A DNA stretch of 5,603 nt from Deltaproteobacteria bacterium (GTDB lineage Bacteria > Desulfobacterota > Desulfobacteria > C00003060). The translations under genes and the position numbers were made by a program. Positions within the stretch are counted from its first letter, which is position 1. Every line of letters starts with the position of its first letter. A model generated the notes under the pieces. It searched no databases. It was not told the DNA's origin and saw only the letters and a list, made by a program, of their open reading frames with translations. The stretch lies in contig DAOUWN010000167.1 of the NCBI GenBank assembly GCA_030667105.1, positions 1-5,603 on the forward strand. The letters run 5' to 3'. This document shows, one piece after another, positions 1 to 5,411 of the stretch.

Positions 1-84
1 AGGCTTGCGATCTGCTAAGTCGGCATTTTGCTGAGATAACATTTCAGAAATGGTCAGGGAGAAAGAGATTGTGTGCCTGAAGAT

Positions 85-101
85 AAACCCGAATAGGGTT
101 T
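85..101. promoter_or_regulatory. perfect inverted repeat upstream of the excisionase-like gene
   Basis: AAACCC (85-90) and GGGTTT (96-101) are exact reverse complements separated by GAATA. The dyad lies 24 bases before the first ATG of the window. It is not followed by a T-run, so it does not look like an intrinsic terminator. It could be an operator for the winged-helix protein encoded just downstream or a small leader hairpin in its mRNA. No clear -35/-10 pair was found around it. Confidence 0.35.
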
Positions 102-125
102 CTATTACGGTTACAAAACGGTGAC

Positions 126-365
126 ATGCCTTCACAACGTACTGAAATAACGAAGAGAAAAAAGGCGCAGAGGATAAGCAGTCCTTTTGCCAAGAGGCTG
201 TATACGCTGAAGGAGGCCGGTTTTTACCTTGGCCGTTCAGAGTACAGCGTCAGGAGCCTGATTTGGTCAGGGGGCTTGCCTGTCGTCAAACATGGGAAAA
301 AGCAGTGGGTGGACATTATGGATATGGATACCTTTATTGAGAGGAACAAGGAAACAATTCTGTGA
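126..365 (+). CDS. excisionase-like winged-helix DNA-binding protein (HTH_17/MerR-like)
   Basis: This encodes a 79-residue protein. After a basic N-terminal arm (residues 1-24, rich in Lys and Arg), residues 25-71 match the pattern of the excisionase/HTH_17 family: YTLKEAGFYLG, then SEYSVRSLIWSGGLP, then a beta-wing (VVKHGKKQWV) and a final helix (MDMDTFIERNK). Known members bind DNA as recombination directionality factors, plasmid or phage regulators, or terminase-like DNA adaptors; no integrase is in this window to decide between them. The ATG at 126 has only a weak upstream Shine-Dalgarno. The stop codon overlaps the GTG of the next small ORF. The family call rests on sequence pattern; the exact role is inferred. 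Confidence 0.8.
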   Translation: MPSQRTEITKRKKAQRISSPFAKRLYTLKEAGFYLGRSEYSVRSLIWSGGLPVVKHGKKQWVDIMDMDTFIERNKETIL

Positions 366-472
366 AAGGTAGCGGGAAACTTAGAGTCAGTATCCGAACC
401 ATTAAGGTCCGCGGCAAATTGGTCATAGTTGAAAGCAAGCGCAAGCGGGAACCACGGACATCTTCTAACTAA
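362..472 (+). CDS. small basic protein, 36 aa, translationally coupled
   Basis: A GTG at 362 overlaps the TGA of the excisionase-like gene (GTGA). It opens a 36-codon frame ending at TAA 470-472. AAGGAA at 348-353 lies eight bases upstream, a good Shine-Dalgarno. The product is strongly basic (about a third Lys/Arg), with a beta-like core (KLRVSIRTIKVRGKLVIVE) and a KRKRE tail. That pattern would suit a small nucleic-acid-binding protein, but I do not recognise a family. Overlap, ribosome-binding site and composition argue it is real; its shortness keeps confidence moderate. Confidence 0.5.
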   Translation: MKGSGKLRVSIRTIKVRGKLVIVESKRKREPRTSSN

Positions 473-587
473 AAACGGTCTTGGTAAAACTCAGACAGAT
501 TGGAAGTGAAGGGGCGGAGCCGTGTTGTCAACGATAAACGGGATCACACTTAAGCTAAAATCTTACTAAAATTTAGGATGCTTTAGA
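473..587. other. intergenic stretch before the terminase genes
   Basis: This 115-base gap holds no ORF that I can support. It contains TTGTCA at 525-530 and TAAAAT at 556-561 and 567-572. These resemble -35 and -10 hexamers, but no pair has near-17-base spacing, so I do not call a promoter. AGGA at 575-578, nine bases before the ATG at 588, is the probable ribosome-binding site of the small terminase gene. Confidence 0.5.
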
Positions 588-1091
588 ATGGCCACACCCT
601 CGAAAATAGACCTCAATGAATTGGATCAGTTATTGAAAGACGGTACGTCTACCTCAAAAATAGCTCAGCATTTTGGCTGTACACCGGGAGCCGTGTCGCA
701 GGCGAAGCGTAAACTCAATGTAGCTATGGCCCAAAGTGCGGCCATAAAAGAGGCACCCGGGCTTGTTGAGAAGAAACAGACAGCCATGGACCGCTTGCTG
801 GACCTCGCTAAAAAATGTGAGAATCAACTGGCCTGGATCGAGGACACCGTGACACCTTCCAATAATGGGGATTACAGGGCGTGGCAAGATCAGGTGATAA
901 AATTCGCAGCGGAGACAAGGAAGCTATTTTCAGCCATGGCAACTATTCGGACAACCATTTACCAGGTTGAAGTTGTGGAAAAAGCTTTAATGATCATGTT
1001 TGAGGAAATTTCAAATGAATCACCGCAGGCTCAAAAGAGGATTAGGGATAGATTACAGCGAGCCAGCATCCCTTTTCAACTGGATGCTTAA
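588..1091 (+). CDS. phage terminase small subunit-like protein
   Basis: This encodes 167 residues. Residues 9-43 form a helix-turn-helix of the kind found at the N-terminus of many small terminases (a GTSTSKIAQHFG helix, a CTPGAVSQAKRKL recognition helix). A long helical central part follows (about residues 60-150), suitable for oligomerisation. Small terminases bind the packaging site on phage DNA and hand it to the large subunit. Primary sequence of this family is poorly conserved, so the call leans on the HTH, the size and the large terminase gene directly behind. The start ATG has AGGA nine bases upstream. Its 3' end overlaps the large-subunit gene by 77 bases in another frame, indicating translational coupling. 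Another HTH regulator is the main alternative. Confidence 0.7.
   Translation: MATPSKIDLNELDQLLKDGTSTSKIAQHFGCTPGAVSQAKRKLNVAMAQSAAIKEAPGLVEKKQTAMDRLLDLAKKCENQLAWIEDTVTPSNNGDYRAWQDQVIKFAAETRKLFSAMATIRTTIYQVEVVEKALMIMFEEISNESPQAQKRIRDRLQRASIPFQLDA
1002..1017 (+). promoter_or_regulatory. ribosome-binding site deciding the large terminase start
   Basis: GAGGAAA (1002-1008) lies seven bases before the ATG at 1015, inside the small-terminase gene. The longer frame opens with a TTG at 1000, which overlaps this Shine-Dalgarno and has no comparable site of its own. I therefore choose ATG 1015. Confidence 0.7.
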
Positions 1092-2622
1092 CGCGATAGA
1101 TCACCAGTTTGATCAGAGCGAAAGCGCACCACCACCCTTCTGGGACTGGTGTGAAAGGACACCTATTATCCTGGACGGCAAGCCCTTCACTTTTGATCGG
1201 CACGAGTACTTGATTGAACCCTACAAGGATGATCACCCTCACCAGGTTGAAGAAAAGGCAGCCCAAATGGGCCTGACTTCAAAGGCCATGCTTAAAGTAG
1301 CTTACGGGGCGCGTTATGGCGGTTACAGGGGCATTTTGTATCTCTTCCCCTCTCGCTCTGACGTTATAGATTTCTCGAAATCCCGGGTTGATCCTCTCAT
1401 TGACGATAACCCTGAGACTATTGGCTCCTGGATTAGGGACACGGACGCGGCTGGAATCAAGAAGATATGGAATAGTTTCCTGTATCTCCGGGGGATGCAA
1501 TCCCGCGTGGGCCTTAAATCAATCCCTGTGGACTTCATAGTTTTCGATGAACTGGACGAGGCTCCTCAGAATGCCTTGGACATGGCTATGGAGAGGATGG
1601 GCCATTCAGAGTTTAAAGAAGTGTTGAAACTCTCAAACCCGACTTTACCGGACTATGGCATTGACAAGGCCTTTCAGGAAACCGATCAGCGATTTTGGCT
1701 CTTAAAGTGCGAGAAATGCGGTGAGCACACTTGCCTTGAAGACACTTTCCCTGATTGCCTAATAGAAACCCACGGCAAAGTCATTAGAGCCTGTCAGAAG
1801 TGCTCTCAGGAGCTTAACCCATCCGTGGGTGAGTGGGTAGCCAGGAGACCATCGATCACTGATAAGCGCGGCTATCATTATTCACAACTTTTCAGCCATT
1901 TTGTTGCCCCCAGAGATATCCTGCATCAATTCAGGACCACGAATAACCTCACTGATTTTTACAACCTGAAAATCGGCAATGCCTACGTAGAAGCTACCAA
2001 CAGACTGTCAATGCAGGACGTTCTTTCATTGTGTGGAAGTGAAGGAGTCTCAAGCCAAGATCCGGGGTCGTGTTCCATGGGAGTGGATCAGGGCAAGGAC
2101 CTGCATGTGGTCATAGGCAAAAGGGTTTACGGAAAGGCTGGTAAGGTTATTCACTTGGGCATTTACAAGGATTGGGAGGAGCTTGACCGGTTGATGCGCA
2201 ATTTCAACGTCTCCAGGTGTGTGGTAGACGCCTTGCCGGAGACCCGAAACGCCCGGGCCTTTGCGGAACGCTTTAAGGGAAAAGTCTATCTCAATTACTA
2301 CAACGAGCATCAGAGGGGTTCGTATGCCTGGAACGAGAAGGAGTTGATTGTTTCCTGCAACCGGACCGAAAGCCTGGACGCAAGCCACCGTGAGATAATG
2401 GACCAGGCAATTATCCTGCCCAAGGAGTGTGAGGTTGTCCGGGAATTTGCTCAACACCTTCACAATGTAGCGAAGAAACTTGAGGAAGACGAGGAAACCG
2501 GCTCCAAGAGATATGTTTATGTGAAGTTAGGCGCGGATCATTTCCGACACGCTTTTAATTACGAAGCCATGGCACGGTATTTTGCTGCCGGGAGCTTCTT
2601 CGGGGATTGCGATCTCACTTGA
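1015..2622 (+). CDS. phage terminase large subunit (GpA-like ATPase and nuclease)
   Basis: This encodes 535 residues from ATG 1015; a TTG at 1000 would add five. It is the packaging motor and DNA-cutting enzyme. Residues 81-90 (KAAQMGLTSK) form a deviant Walker A like that of lambda gpA. IVFDELDEAP is Walker B, with Asp178 and Glu179. LSNPT is the coupling motif. C232/C235 and C260/C263 form a probable zinc knuckle typical of the GpA branch. The C-terminal half has RNase H-like nuclease positions: Asp358 in GVDQGKD, Asp405 in CVVDALPETR and Asp508-His509 in ADHFRHAF. The length is somewhat short of lambda gpA (about 640). All motifs appear intact, so the enzyme is probably functional. It starts within the small-subunit gene and ends 13 bases before the next ATG. 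Confidence 0.92.
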   Translation: MNHRRLKRGLGIDYSEPASLFNWMLNAIDHQFDQSESAPPPFWDWCERTPIILDGKPFTFDRHEYLIEPYKDDHPHQVEEKAAQMGLTSKAMLKVAYGARYGGYRGILYLFPSRSDVIDFSKSRVDPLIDDNPETIGSWIRDTDAAGIKKIWNSFLYLRGMQSRVGLKSIPVDFIVFDELDEAPQNALDMAMERMGHSEFKEVLKLSNPTLPDYGIDKAFQETDQRFWLLKCEKCGEHTCLEDTFPDCLIETHGKVIRACQKCSQELNPSVGEWVARRPSITDKRGYHYSQLFSHFVAPRDILHQFRTTNNLTDFYNLKIGNAYVEATNRLSMQDVLSLCGSEGVSSQDPGSCSMGVDQGKDLHVVIGKRVYGKAGKVIHLGIYKDWEELDRLMRNFNVSRCVVDALPETRNARAFAERFKGKVYLNYYNEHQRGSYAWNEKELIVSCNRTESLDASHREIMDQAIILPKECEVVREFAQHLHNVAKKLEEDEETGSKRYVYVKLGADHFRHAFNYEAMARYFAAGSFFGDCDLT

Positions 2623-2635
2623 AAGGAGGATTAAC

Positions 2636-3292
2636 ATGAAGAAAATTGTCAAACGAACAGCGGTTATTTCAAAGTTTTTAGATCAACCAGACGTTTATTT
2701 TGAGGAGGAGGGAACGGGCAGAACGTTTCGACGGATTGTTGGCGGTATGCAATGGCCTGGTGCTAACCCCGGGGCCCTGGTTGTTGTGGCTGAAGATTTA
2801 AGGATGGACCCGGATTTGGAGGAACGCAAACTTCGGGTATTGGGGGAATATGAGAACAGAAATCCATCTGAAATCATAGCACGATGTGAGGAACTAAAGG
2901 GGTTCCTGGAGGTGGAGAAATTTTACGGTGACACCACGAACCGTCCGATGATGACCTTGATGCGCCGTAGCGAGGCGAAGATCCGTTTGTCGAAAGCATC
3001 GTTTGTCGATGAGCCTGATGCACCTGCGACTTATTTATCGCTTATTCGTGAAAAAATAAAGCCATGCAATGCTCAAACTGGCAACTCGGCGACCAAGAAG
3101 GTTTTGTACTTTGAAAAAGAAAGCGCATTGCCGGCGATGCTGTTAGCTTTGTCCGGCATGCCAACGGACCTCTCAGATTTCCCAAAAATAGCCGCCCTGG
3201 GTTATGCCTTATACGCCTTGACAGTTCGATACGAAAAGGCGCGTGCATATAACGCTGGCCACGGGGTTTTAGACCCGGTGGTGGGCTATTAG
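2636..3292 (+). CDS. unrecognised phage protein, 218 aa, directly behind the terminase
   Basis: The frame is open from 2582, but the ATG at 2636 has AAAGGAGG (2622-2629) at ideal spacing and begins just after the terminase stop, so I take that start. The 218-residue product is soluble-looking: a basic N-terminus, a Gly-rich stretch (IVGGMQWPGANPGALVVV), a charged helix region around residues 60-95, and a hydrophobic helix near residues 160-200. No transmembrane segment or signal peptide is evident, and I do not recognise a family. A portal gene is common in this position, but at 218 residues this is far too short to be one. Bases 3063-3083, coding for residues 143-150, recur exactly downstream of the gene at 3331-3351. 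Confidence 0.8.
   Translation: MKKIVKRTAVISKFLDQPDVYFEEEGTGRTFRRIVGGMQWPGANPGALVVVAEDLRMDPDLEERKLRVLGEYENRNPSEIIARCEELKGFLEVEKFYGDTTNRPMMTLMRRSEAKIRLSKASFVDEPDAPATYLSLIREKIKPCNAQTGNSATKKVLYFEKESALPAMLLALSGMPTDLSDFPKIAALGYALYALTVRYEKARAYNAGHGVLDPVVGY
3063..3083 (+). repeat. 21-nt direct repeat, copy 1 (inside the 218-aa gene)
   Basis: The 21 bases starting CATGCAATGCTC and ending AACTGGCA are identical to 3331-3351, and the flanking bases differ on both sides. This copy codes for residues around PCNAQTG (143-149). An exact 21-mer recurring within 5.6 kb is not expected by chance. Confidence 0.9.
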
Positions 3293-3330
3293 GTTATGAA
3301 TCTAAGGATATCAAAGTTGTAGGGCCAAGG

Positions 3331-3351
3331 CATGCAATGCTCAAACTGGCA
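3331..3351 (+). repeat. 21-nt direct repeat, copy 2 (intergenic)
   Basis: This is an exact second copy of 3063-3083, displaced by 268 bases and lying 38 bases after the stop of the 218-residue gene. The frame equivalent to that of copy 1 stays open to a TAA at 3417-3419. It would encode a 22-residue basic tail with an RRRR run. The repeat may be a relic of duplication or gene conversion, or a recombination site. Confidence 0.9.
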
Positions 3352-3447
3352 GCATAGCTCTGATGAACCGGAGACGTAGAATCCCTTATCCTATCATAGA
3401 TGAACGTGAGACCGTCTAAAACGGGCTGAAGAGGACGAACATTTTAA

Positions 3448-3467
3448 GGTTAAGGGGTAAGGTAGGG
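3448..3467 (+). promoter_or_regulatory. G-tract run with possible two-tier G-quadruplex
   Basis: Four G runs (3448-3449, 3454-3457, 3461-3462, 3465-3467) are separated by loops of two to four bases in a run of TTAAGG and TAAGG-like units. They lie immediately before the Shine-Dalgarno GAGGA (3471-3475) of the next gene. In mRNA they could form a weak two-tetrad quadruplex or simply extend the purine-rich ribosome-binding region. Function is inferred only. Confidence 0.3.
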
Positions 3468-3481
3468 TAAGAGGACGGCAA

Positions 3482-3688
3482 ATGTTTGACGGCTTCAAAC
3501 CGCAACTAATTCACAGGCCGGGGTGTGAGCCCGGCAAGCGCGACCCTAAATGCGCCTGTCAGAAGATAGCTGAAAGGAAAAGGCAACCCGCAACCGTGTG
3601 GCGGGATCTTGGCTATGAAAGTGAAGAGGCTTATCTGAAGTGGCTCAAGCAGGTAGCTCGCAGGGACACGCCATTATTTTATGATTGA
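3482..3688 (+). CDS. small Cys-containing protein of unknown function, 68 aa
   Basis: The ATG at 3482 has GAGGA (3471-3475) six bases upstream, and the frame closes with TGA directly followed by TAA. The 68-residue product is hydrophilic and basic. Three cysteines lie in CEPGKRDPKCAC (residues 15-26), a possible metal-binding or structural cluster. A tryptophan-rich helical C-terminal half follows (VWRDLGYESEEAYLKWLKQVA). I do not recognise the family. The good ribosome-binding site, tandem stops and protein-like composition make a real gene likely. Confidence 0.65.
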   Translation: MFDGFKPQLIHRPGCEPGKRDPKCACQKIAERKRQPATVWRDLGYESEEAYLKWLKQVARRDTPLFYD

Positions 3689-3691
3689 TAA

Positions 3692-3895
3692 TTGACTGAA
3701 CGTTTTTCGTACCGAATCGCCATGATGAGACAAACAAGACATACATTGAACCCTGGGAGCCGGAGCAATCCGGGCGCTTGTGGCGAGCGTGGACCTTCTT
3801 CCGGGGTTTCTTTTTGGCCCCTGCGCGTCTACTGCGAGTGCCTTGACTGCTTGCAAGCGGACGTGTGGGGGCCATTCTTATTTGAGGGGGTCTAA
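3692..3895 (+). CDS. possible small protein with CxCxxC motif, start uncertain
   Basis: The frame runs from a TTG at 3692 (or ATG at 3722 or 3725) to a TAA at 3893-3895. That TAA overlaps the ATG of the ParB-like gene (TAATG), a junction typical of coupled genes. The C-terminal part, RVYCECLDCLQADVWGPF, resembles the second half of a small zinc ribbon of the Lar (restriction alleviation) type. The first CxxC half expected for that family is missing, with only one Cys (in ACGE). None of the candidate starts has a visible Shine-Dalgarno. The alternatives are a truncated or frameshifted zinc-ribbon gene, or a chance frame. The open frame at 3700-3843 in another phase also looks protein-like but lacks a start codon. 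Confidence 0.4.
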   Translation: MTERFSYRIAMMRQTRHTLNPGSRSNPGACGERGPSSGVSFWPLRVYCECLDCLQADVWGPFLFEGV

Positions 3896-5019
3896 TGGAA
3901 AAAGTAATGCCAGGAAAATGTCAATGGATGGCAGTTAACAGGATTAAGACCAAAGCACCATTTAACAGCCTATTCCCGGTTGATAATGGGACCGTTAATG
4001 CCGTAGCAGAGCACATGAAGGTCAACGGTTATGATCAGTCACAGCCTATTGTCCTGTGGAAAGAGAAGCTGGATGAGGACCGCAAGCAGGCTATTGTGAT
4101 TGATGGTCATACGCGCCTACTGGCTGCCAAGAAAATCGGTCTGTCTCCTGTCTATGTTGCCAGGGTGAGCTTTGCCAGTGCCGATGCTGCCCTTGAGTAT
4201 GCAATTCATAACCAGCGGGACCGGCGTAACCTTACGGACGCGGACCTGCTCAGGTGCATAGAGGCTGTGGATGAAAGAAAACCTCGTGGTGGAGATCGTA
4301 AGAGCGAAGCGGTGAAATCAAAAACCTCAAGTGAGGCTATTGATTCAGGTAAGTCAGCAGAGCAAACAGCCCTGATAGTTGGTACGTCCAAGACAAAAGT
4401 TGAGAAAGCCCGGACTCTCCTGGACTACGCTGACGAACAAACGAAGCAGACTGTCCTTGACGGCAAGAAATCCATACATGCTGCTGCCAAAGAGACGCAG
4501 GAGAAGCGGAAAGGCAAAAGCAAGGAACAGAAACAAAAACCTAGAACGGGCCTTTTTAACGATTTGCTTACAATAGGTGCGGCCAGGAGACCGCCGGATT
4601 CTTCTGACCAAATAAAAGAGATATGGGAATTAGCTCATCTCATGTCAGATTGTTATATGTTTTTGGAGAAAGTCAAACCTATTATAGTGCGCTATTGCAA
4701 AAATCCTTTAGCCAAACCAGAGAATGCCCAAGTAGTCGATCACTTCCTTGGTTGGGTAGAAGCTTGGAACGAAATATTTACCAGTATCTTGAAAGCGAAA
4801 ACAGAAGCCGAGCTTATGGCTAGTGGAACAGAGAGCGATCCTGAAACAATCGTTCCCGAGGCTCCTGAAGTAACAACCAAAGACTTCCAAAAAAAAGTTG
4901 TCGAATCCGACGTGCCTGCCTTGGTGTACTTTTCCTTTTCGGATTATGAACATTACAAGGCAAACAGGGAGGAATATTCTGAAGCACAGAGAAAAAAGGG
5001 GGAACTATGCTCCACGTGA
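3895..5019 (+). CDS. ParB/Srx-fold nuclease-like protein with C-terminal start of a thioredoxin fold; ends at an in-frame TGA
   Basis: This encodes 374 residues to the TGA. Residues 7-110 form a ParB/sulfiredoxin-type domain: NRIKTKAPFNSLFP, a signature IDGHTRLLAAKKIGL near residue 64, and the following NQRDRRNLTDADLLR helix. The GTSKTKVEKARTLL segment (about 163-176) looks like a helix-turn-helix as in KorB/ParB proteins. A Lys-rich linker and a helical region (about 235-305) follow. From residue 326, VTTKDFQKKVVES then PALVYFSF matches the first helix and strand of a thioredoxin fold. Such phage ParB-like proteins are thought to bind DNA or nucleotides; their substrates are mostly unknown. 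GAGGGGG at 3884-3890 is four bases before the ATG, a short spacing; ATG 3907 is an alternative start. The ParB assignment is secure, but its exact activity is not. Confidence 0.88.
   Translation: MEKVMPGKCQWMAVNRIKTKAPFNSLFPVDNGTVNAVAEHMKVNGYDQSQPIVLWKEKLDEDRKQAIVIDGHTRLLAAKKIGLSPVYVARVSFASADAALEYAIHNQRDRRNLTDADLLRCIEAVDERKPRGGDRKSEAVKSKTSSEAIDSGKSAEQTALIVGTSKTKVEKARTLLDYADEQTKQTVLDGKKSIHAAAKETQEKRKGKSKEQKQKPRTGLFNDLLTIGAARRPPDSSDQIKEIWELAHLMSDCYMFLEKVKPIIVRYCKNPLAKPENAQVVDHFLGWVEAWNEIFTSILKAKTEAELMASGTESDPETIVPEAPEVTTKDFQKKVVESDVPALVYFSFSDYEHYKANREEYSEAQRKKGELCST
5017..5019 (+). other. in-frame TGA, candidate selenocysteine codon (Sec375)
   Basis: The codons around it read TGC TCC ACG TGA GAT GAC, giving Cys372-Ser-Thr-X375-Asp-Asp. 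With X as selenocysteine this is CxxU, the spacing of redox-active CxxC and CxxU motifs. The same frame stays open for 102 more codons, and the thioredoxin fold begun before the TGA is completed after it. TGA ends other genes in the window (365, 2622, 3688), so a global code change is unlikely. A nonsense mutation from TGG or CGA is the main alternative. Confidence 0.45.
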
Positions 5020-5328
5020 GATGACCCCTGGCAGCTCCGGGAGAGCTACGGCTTTTATAGGGACCAGGGCATTATCGAGGGCCTTGCGGCACACGAAGCC
5101 AAGATTGACAAATTAGCTGCGAGATATGCGAATCAAAAAACAACCAAAGTGGCAATCTATAAATGCAAGGAAGCTGAGTTGGTGAAAAAGTTTGTGGATG
5201 AAAGTGAGCCCCATGTCATCCCCTATATGATTATGTTCAAGGATGGGAAGGAGTATCAGCTTGATTCTTCTTCCGTTAGAACAATACTGGAGATCAGAAG
5301 CGCAGTGTCGGAGGCTCTCAGGCTATAA
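5020..5328 (+). CDS. C-terminal thioredoxin-fold half, in frame with the ParB-like gene beyond the TGA
   Basis: These 102 codons continue the frame of the gene at 3895 and close at TAA 5326-5328; read through, the whole protein is 477 residues. The stretch AKIDKLAARYAN matches thioredoxin helix 2. TKVAIYKCKEAELVKKFV matches strand and helix. VIPYMIMFKDGKEY carries the cis-proline and the FKDG hairpin of thioredoxins, and IRSAVSEALRL fits the last helix. There is no ATG, GTG or TTG with a ribosome-binding site near its beginning, so independent translation is unlikely. Either it is made by decoding the TGA, or it is the dead tail of a gene broken by a single substitution. No frame change is needed to join the halves. 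The classical WCGPC site is absent, and about 45 residues separate the first strand from helix 2. Confidence 0.6.
   Translation, partial: DDPWQLRESYGFYRDQGIIEGLAAHEAKIDKLAARYANQKTTKVAIYKCKEAELVKKFVDESEPHVIPYMIMFKDGKEYQLDSSSVRTILEIRSAVSEALRL
5027..5051 (+). promoter_or_regulatory. SECIS-like hairpin just after the TGA
   Basis: AGCTC (5033-5037) pairs perfectly with GAGCT (5043-5047), leaving the loop CGGGA (5038-5042). Weaker pairs (G5030-C5049, C5028-G5050, C5027-G5051) may extend the stem below an internal loop. Known bacterial SECIS elements lie directly after the UGA, with a small apical loop carrying a G in its first two bases about 16-37 bases from the UGA. Here the distance is 18 bases and loop base 2 is G. 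A 5-bp stem is modest, and folding energy was not computed. Confidence 0.4.
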
Positions 5329-5411
5329 CCATGCACGCATACGTGTGCTTAGAAGTTACTCAGATGCACTCAGCAGGCACGTATTAGGCCACAGGGCTTG
5401 CGATCACTGGA

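Noticed and set aside
525..572. Sigma-70 promoter before the small terminase
   Set aside because: TTGTCA and the TAAAAT hexamers are present, but spacings of 25 or more bases do not fit.
2050..2463. Minus-strand ORF of 137 aa
   Set aside because: It is a shadow of the nuclease domain of the large terminase, whose motifs are clear on the + strand.
3063..3351. Template and variable repeats of a diversity-generating retroelement
   Set aside because: The repeat is exact with no adenine-directed differences, only 21 nt long, and there is no reverse transcriptase in the window.
3645..3875. Minus-strand ORF of 76 aa
   Set aside because: Composition is low-complexity basic, no ribosome-binding site is seen, and it is antisense to + strand genes with better support.
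4992..4998. A AAA AAG slippery heptamer in the correct phase, suggesting programmed -1 frameshifting in the ParB-like gene
   Set aside because: The -1 frame adds only eight residues before a TGA at 5022-5024 and does not reach the thioredoxin half, which lies in the original frame.
5017..5019. TGA reassigned to a sense codon throughout the element
   Set aside because: TGA serves as a sensible stop for the excisionase-like gene, the large terminase (followed by a ribosome-binding site and new ATG) and the 68-aa gene (TGA then TAA).
4898..5116. Separate + strand ORF of 72 aa crossing the TGA region
   Set aside because: It lies in another frame, has no domain features, and competes with the thioredoxin-like reading that runs on both sides of the TGA.
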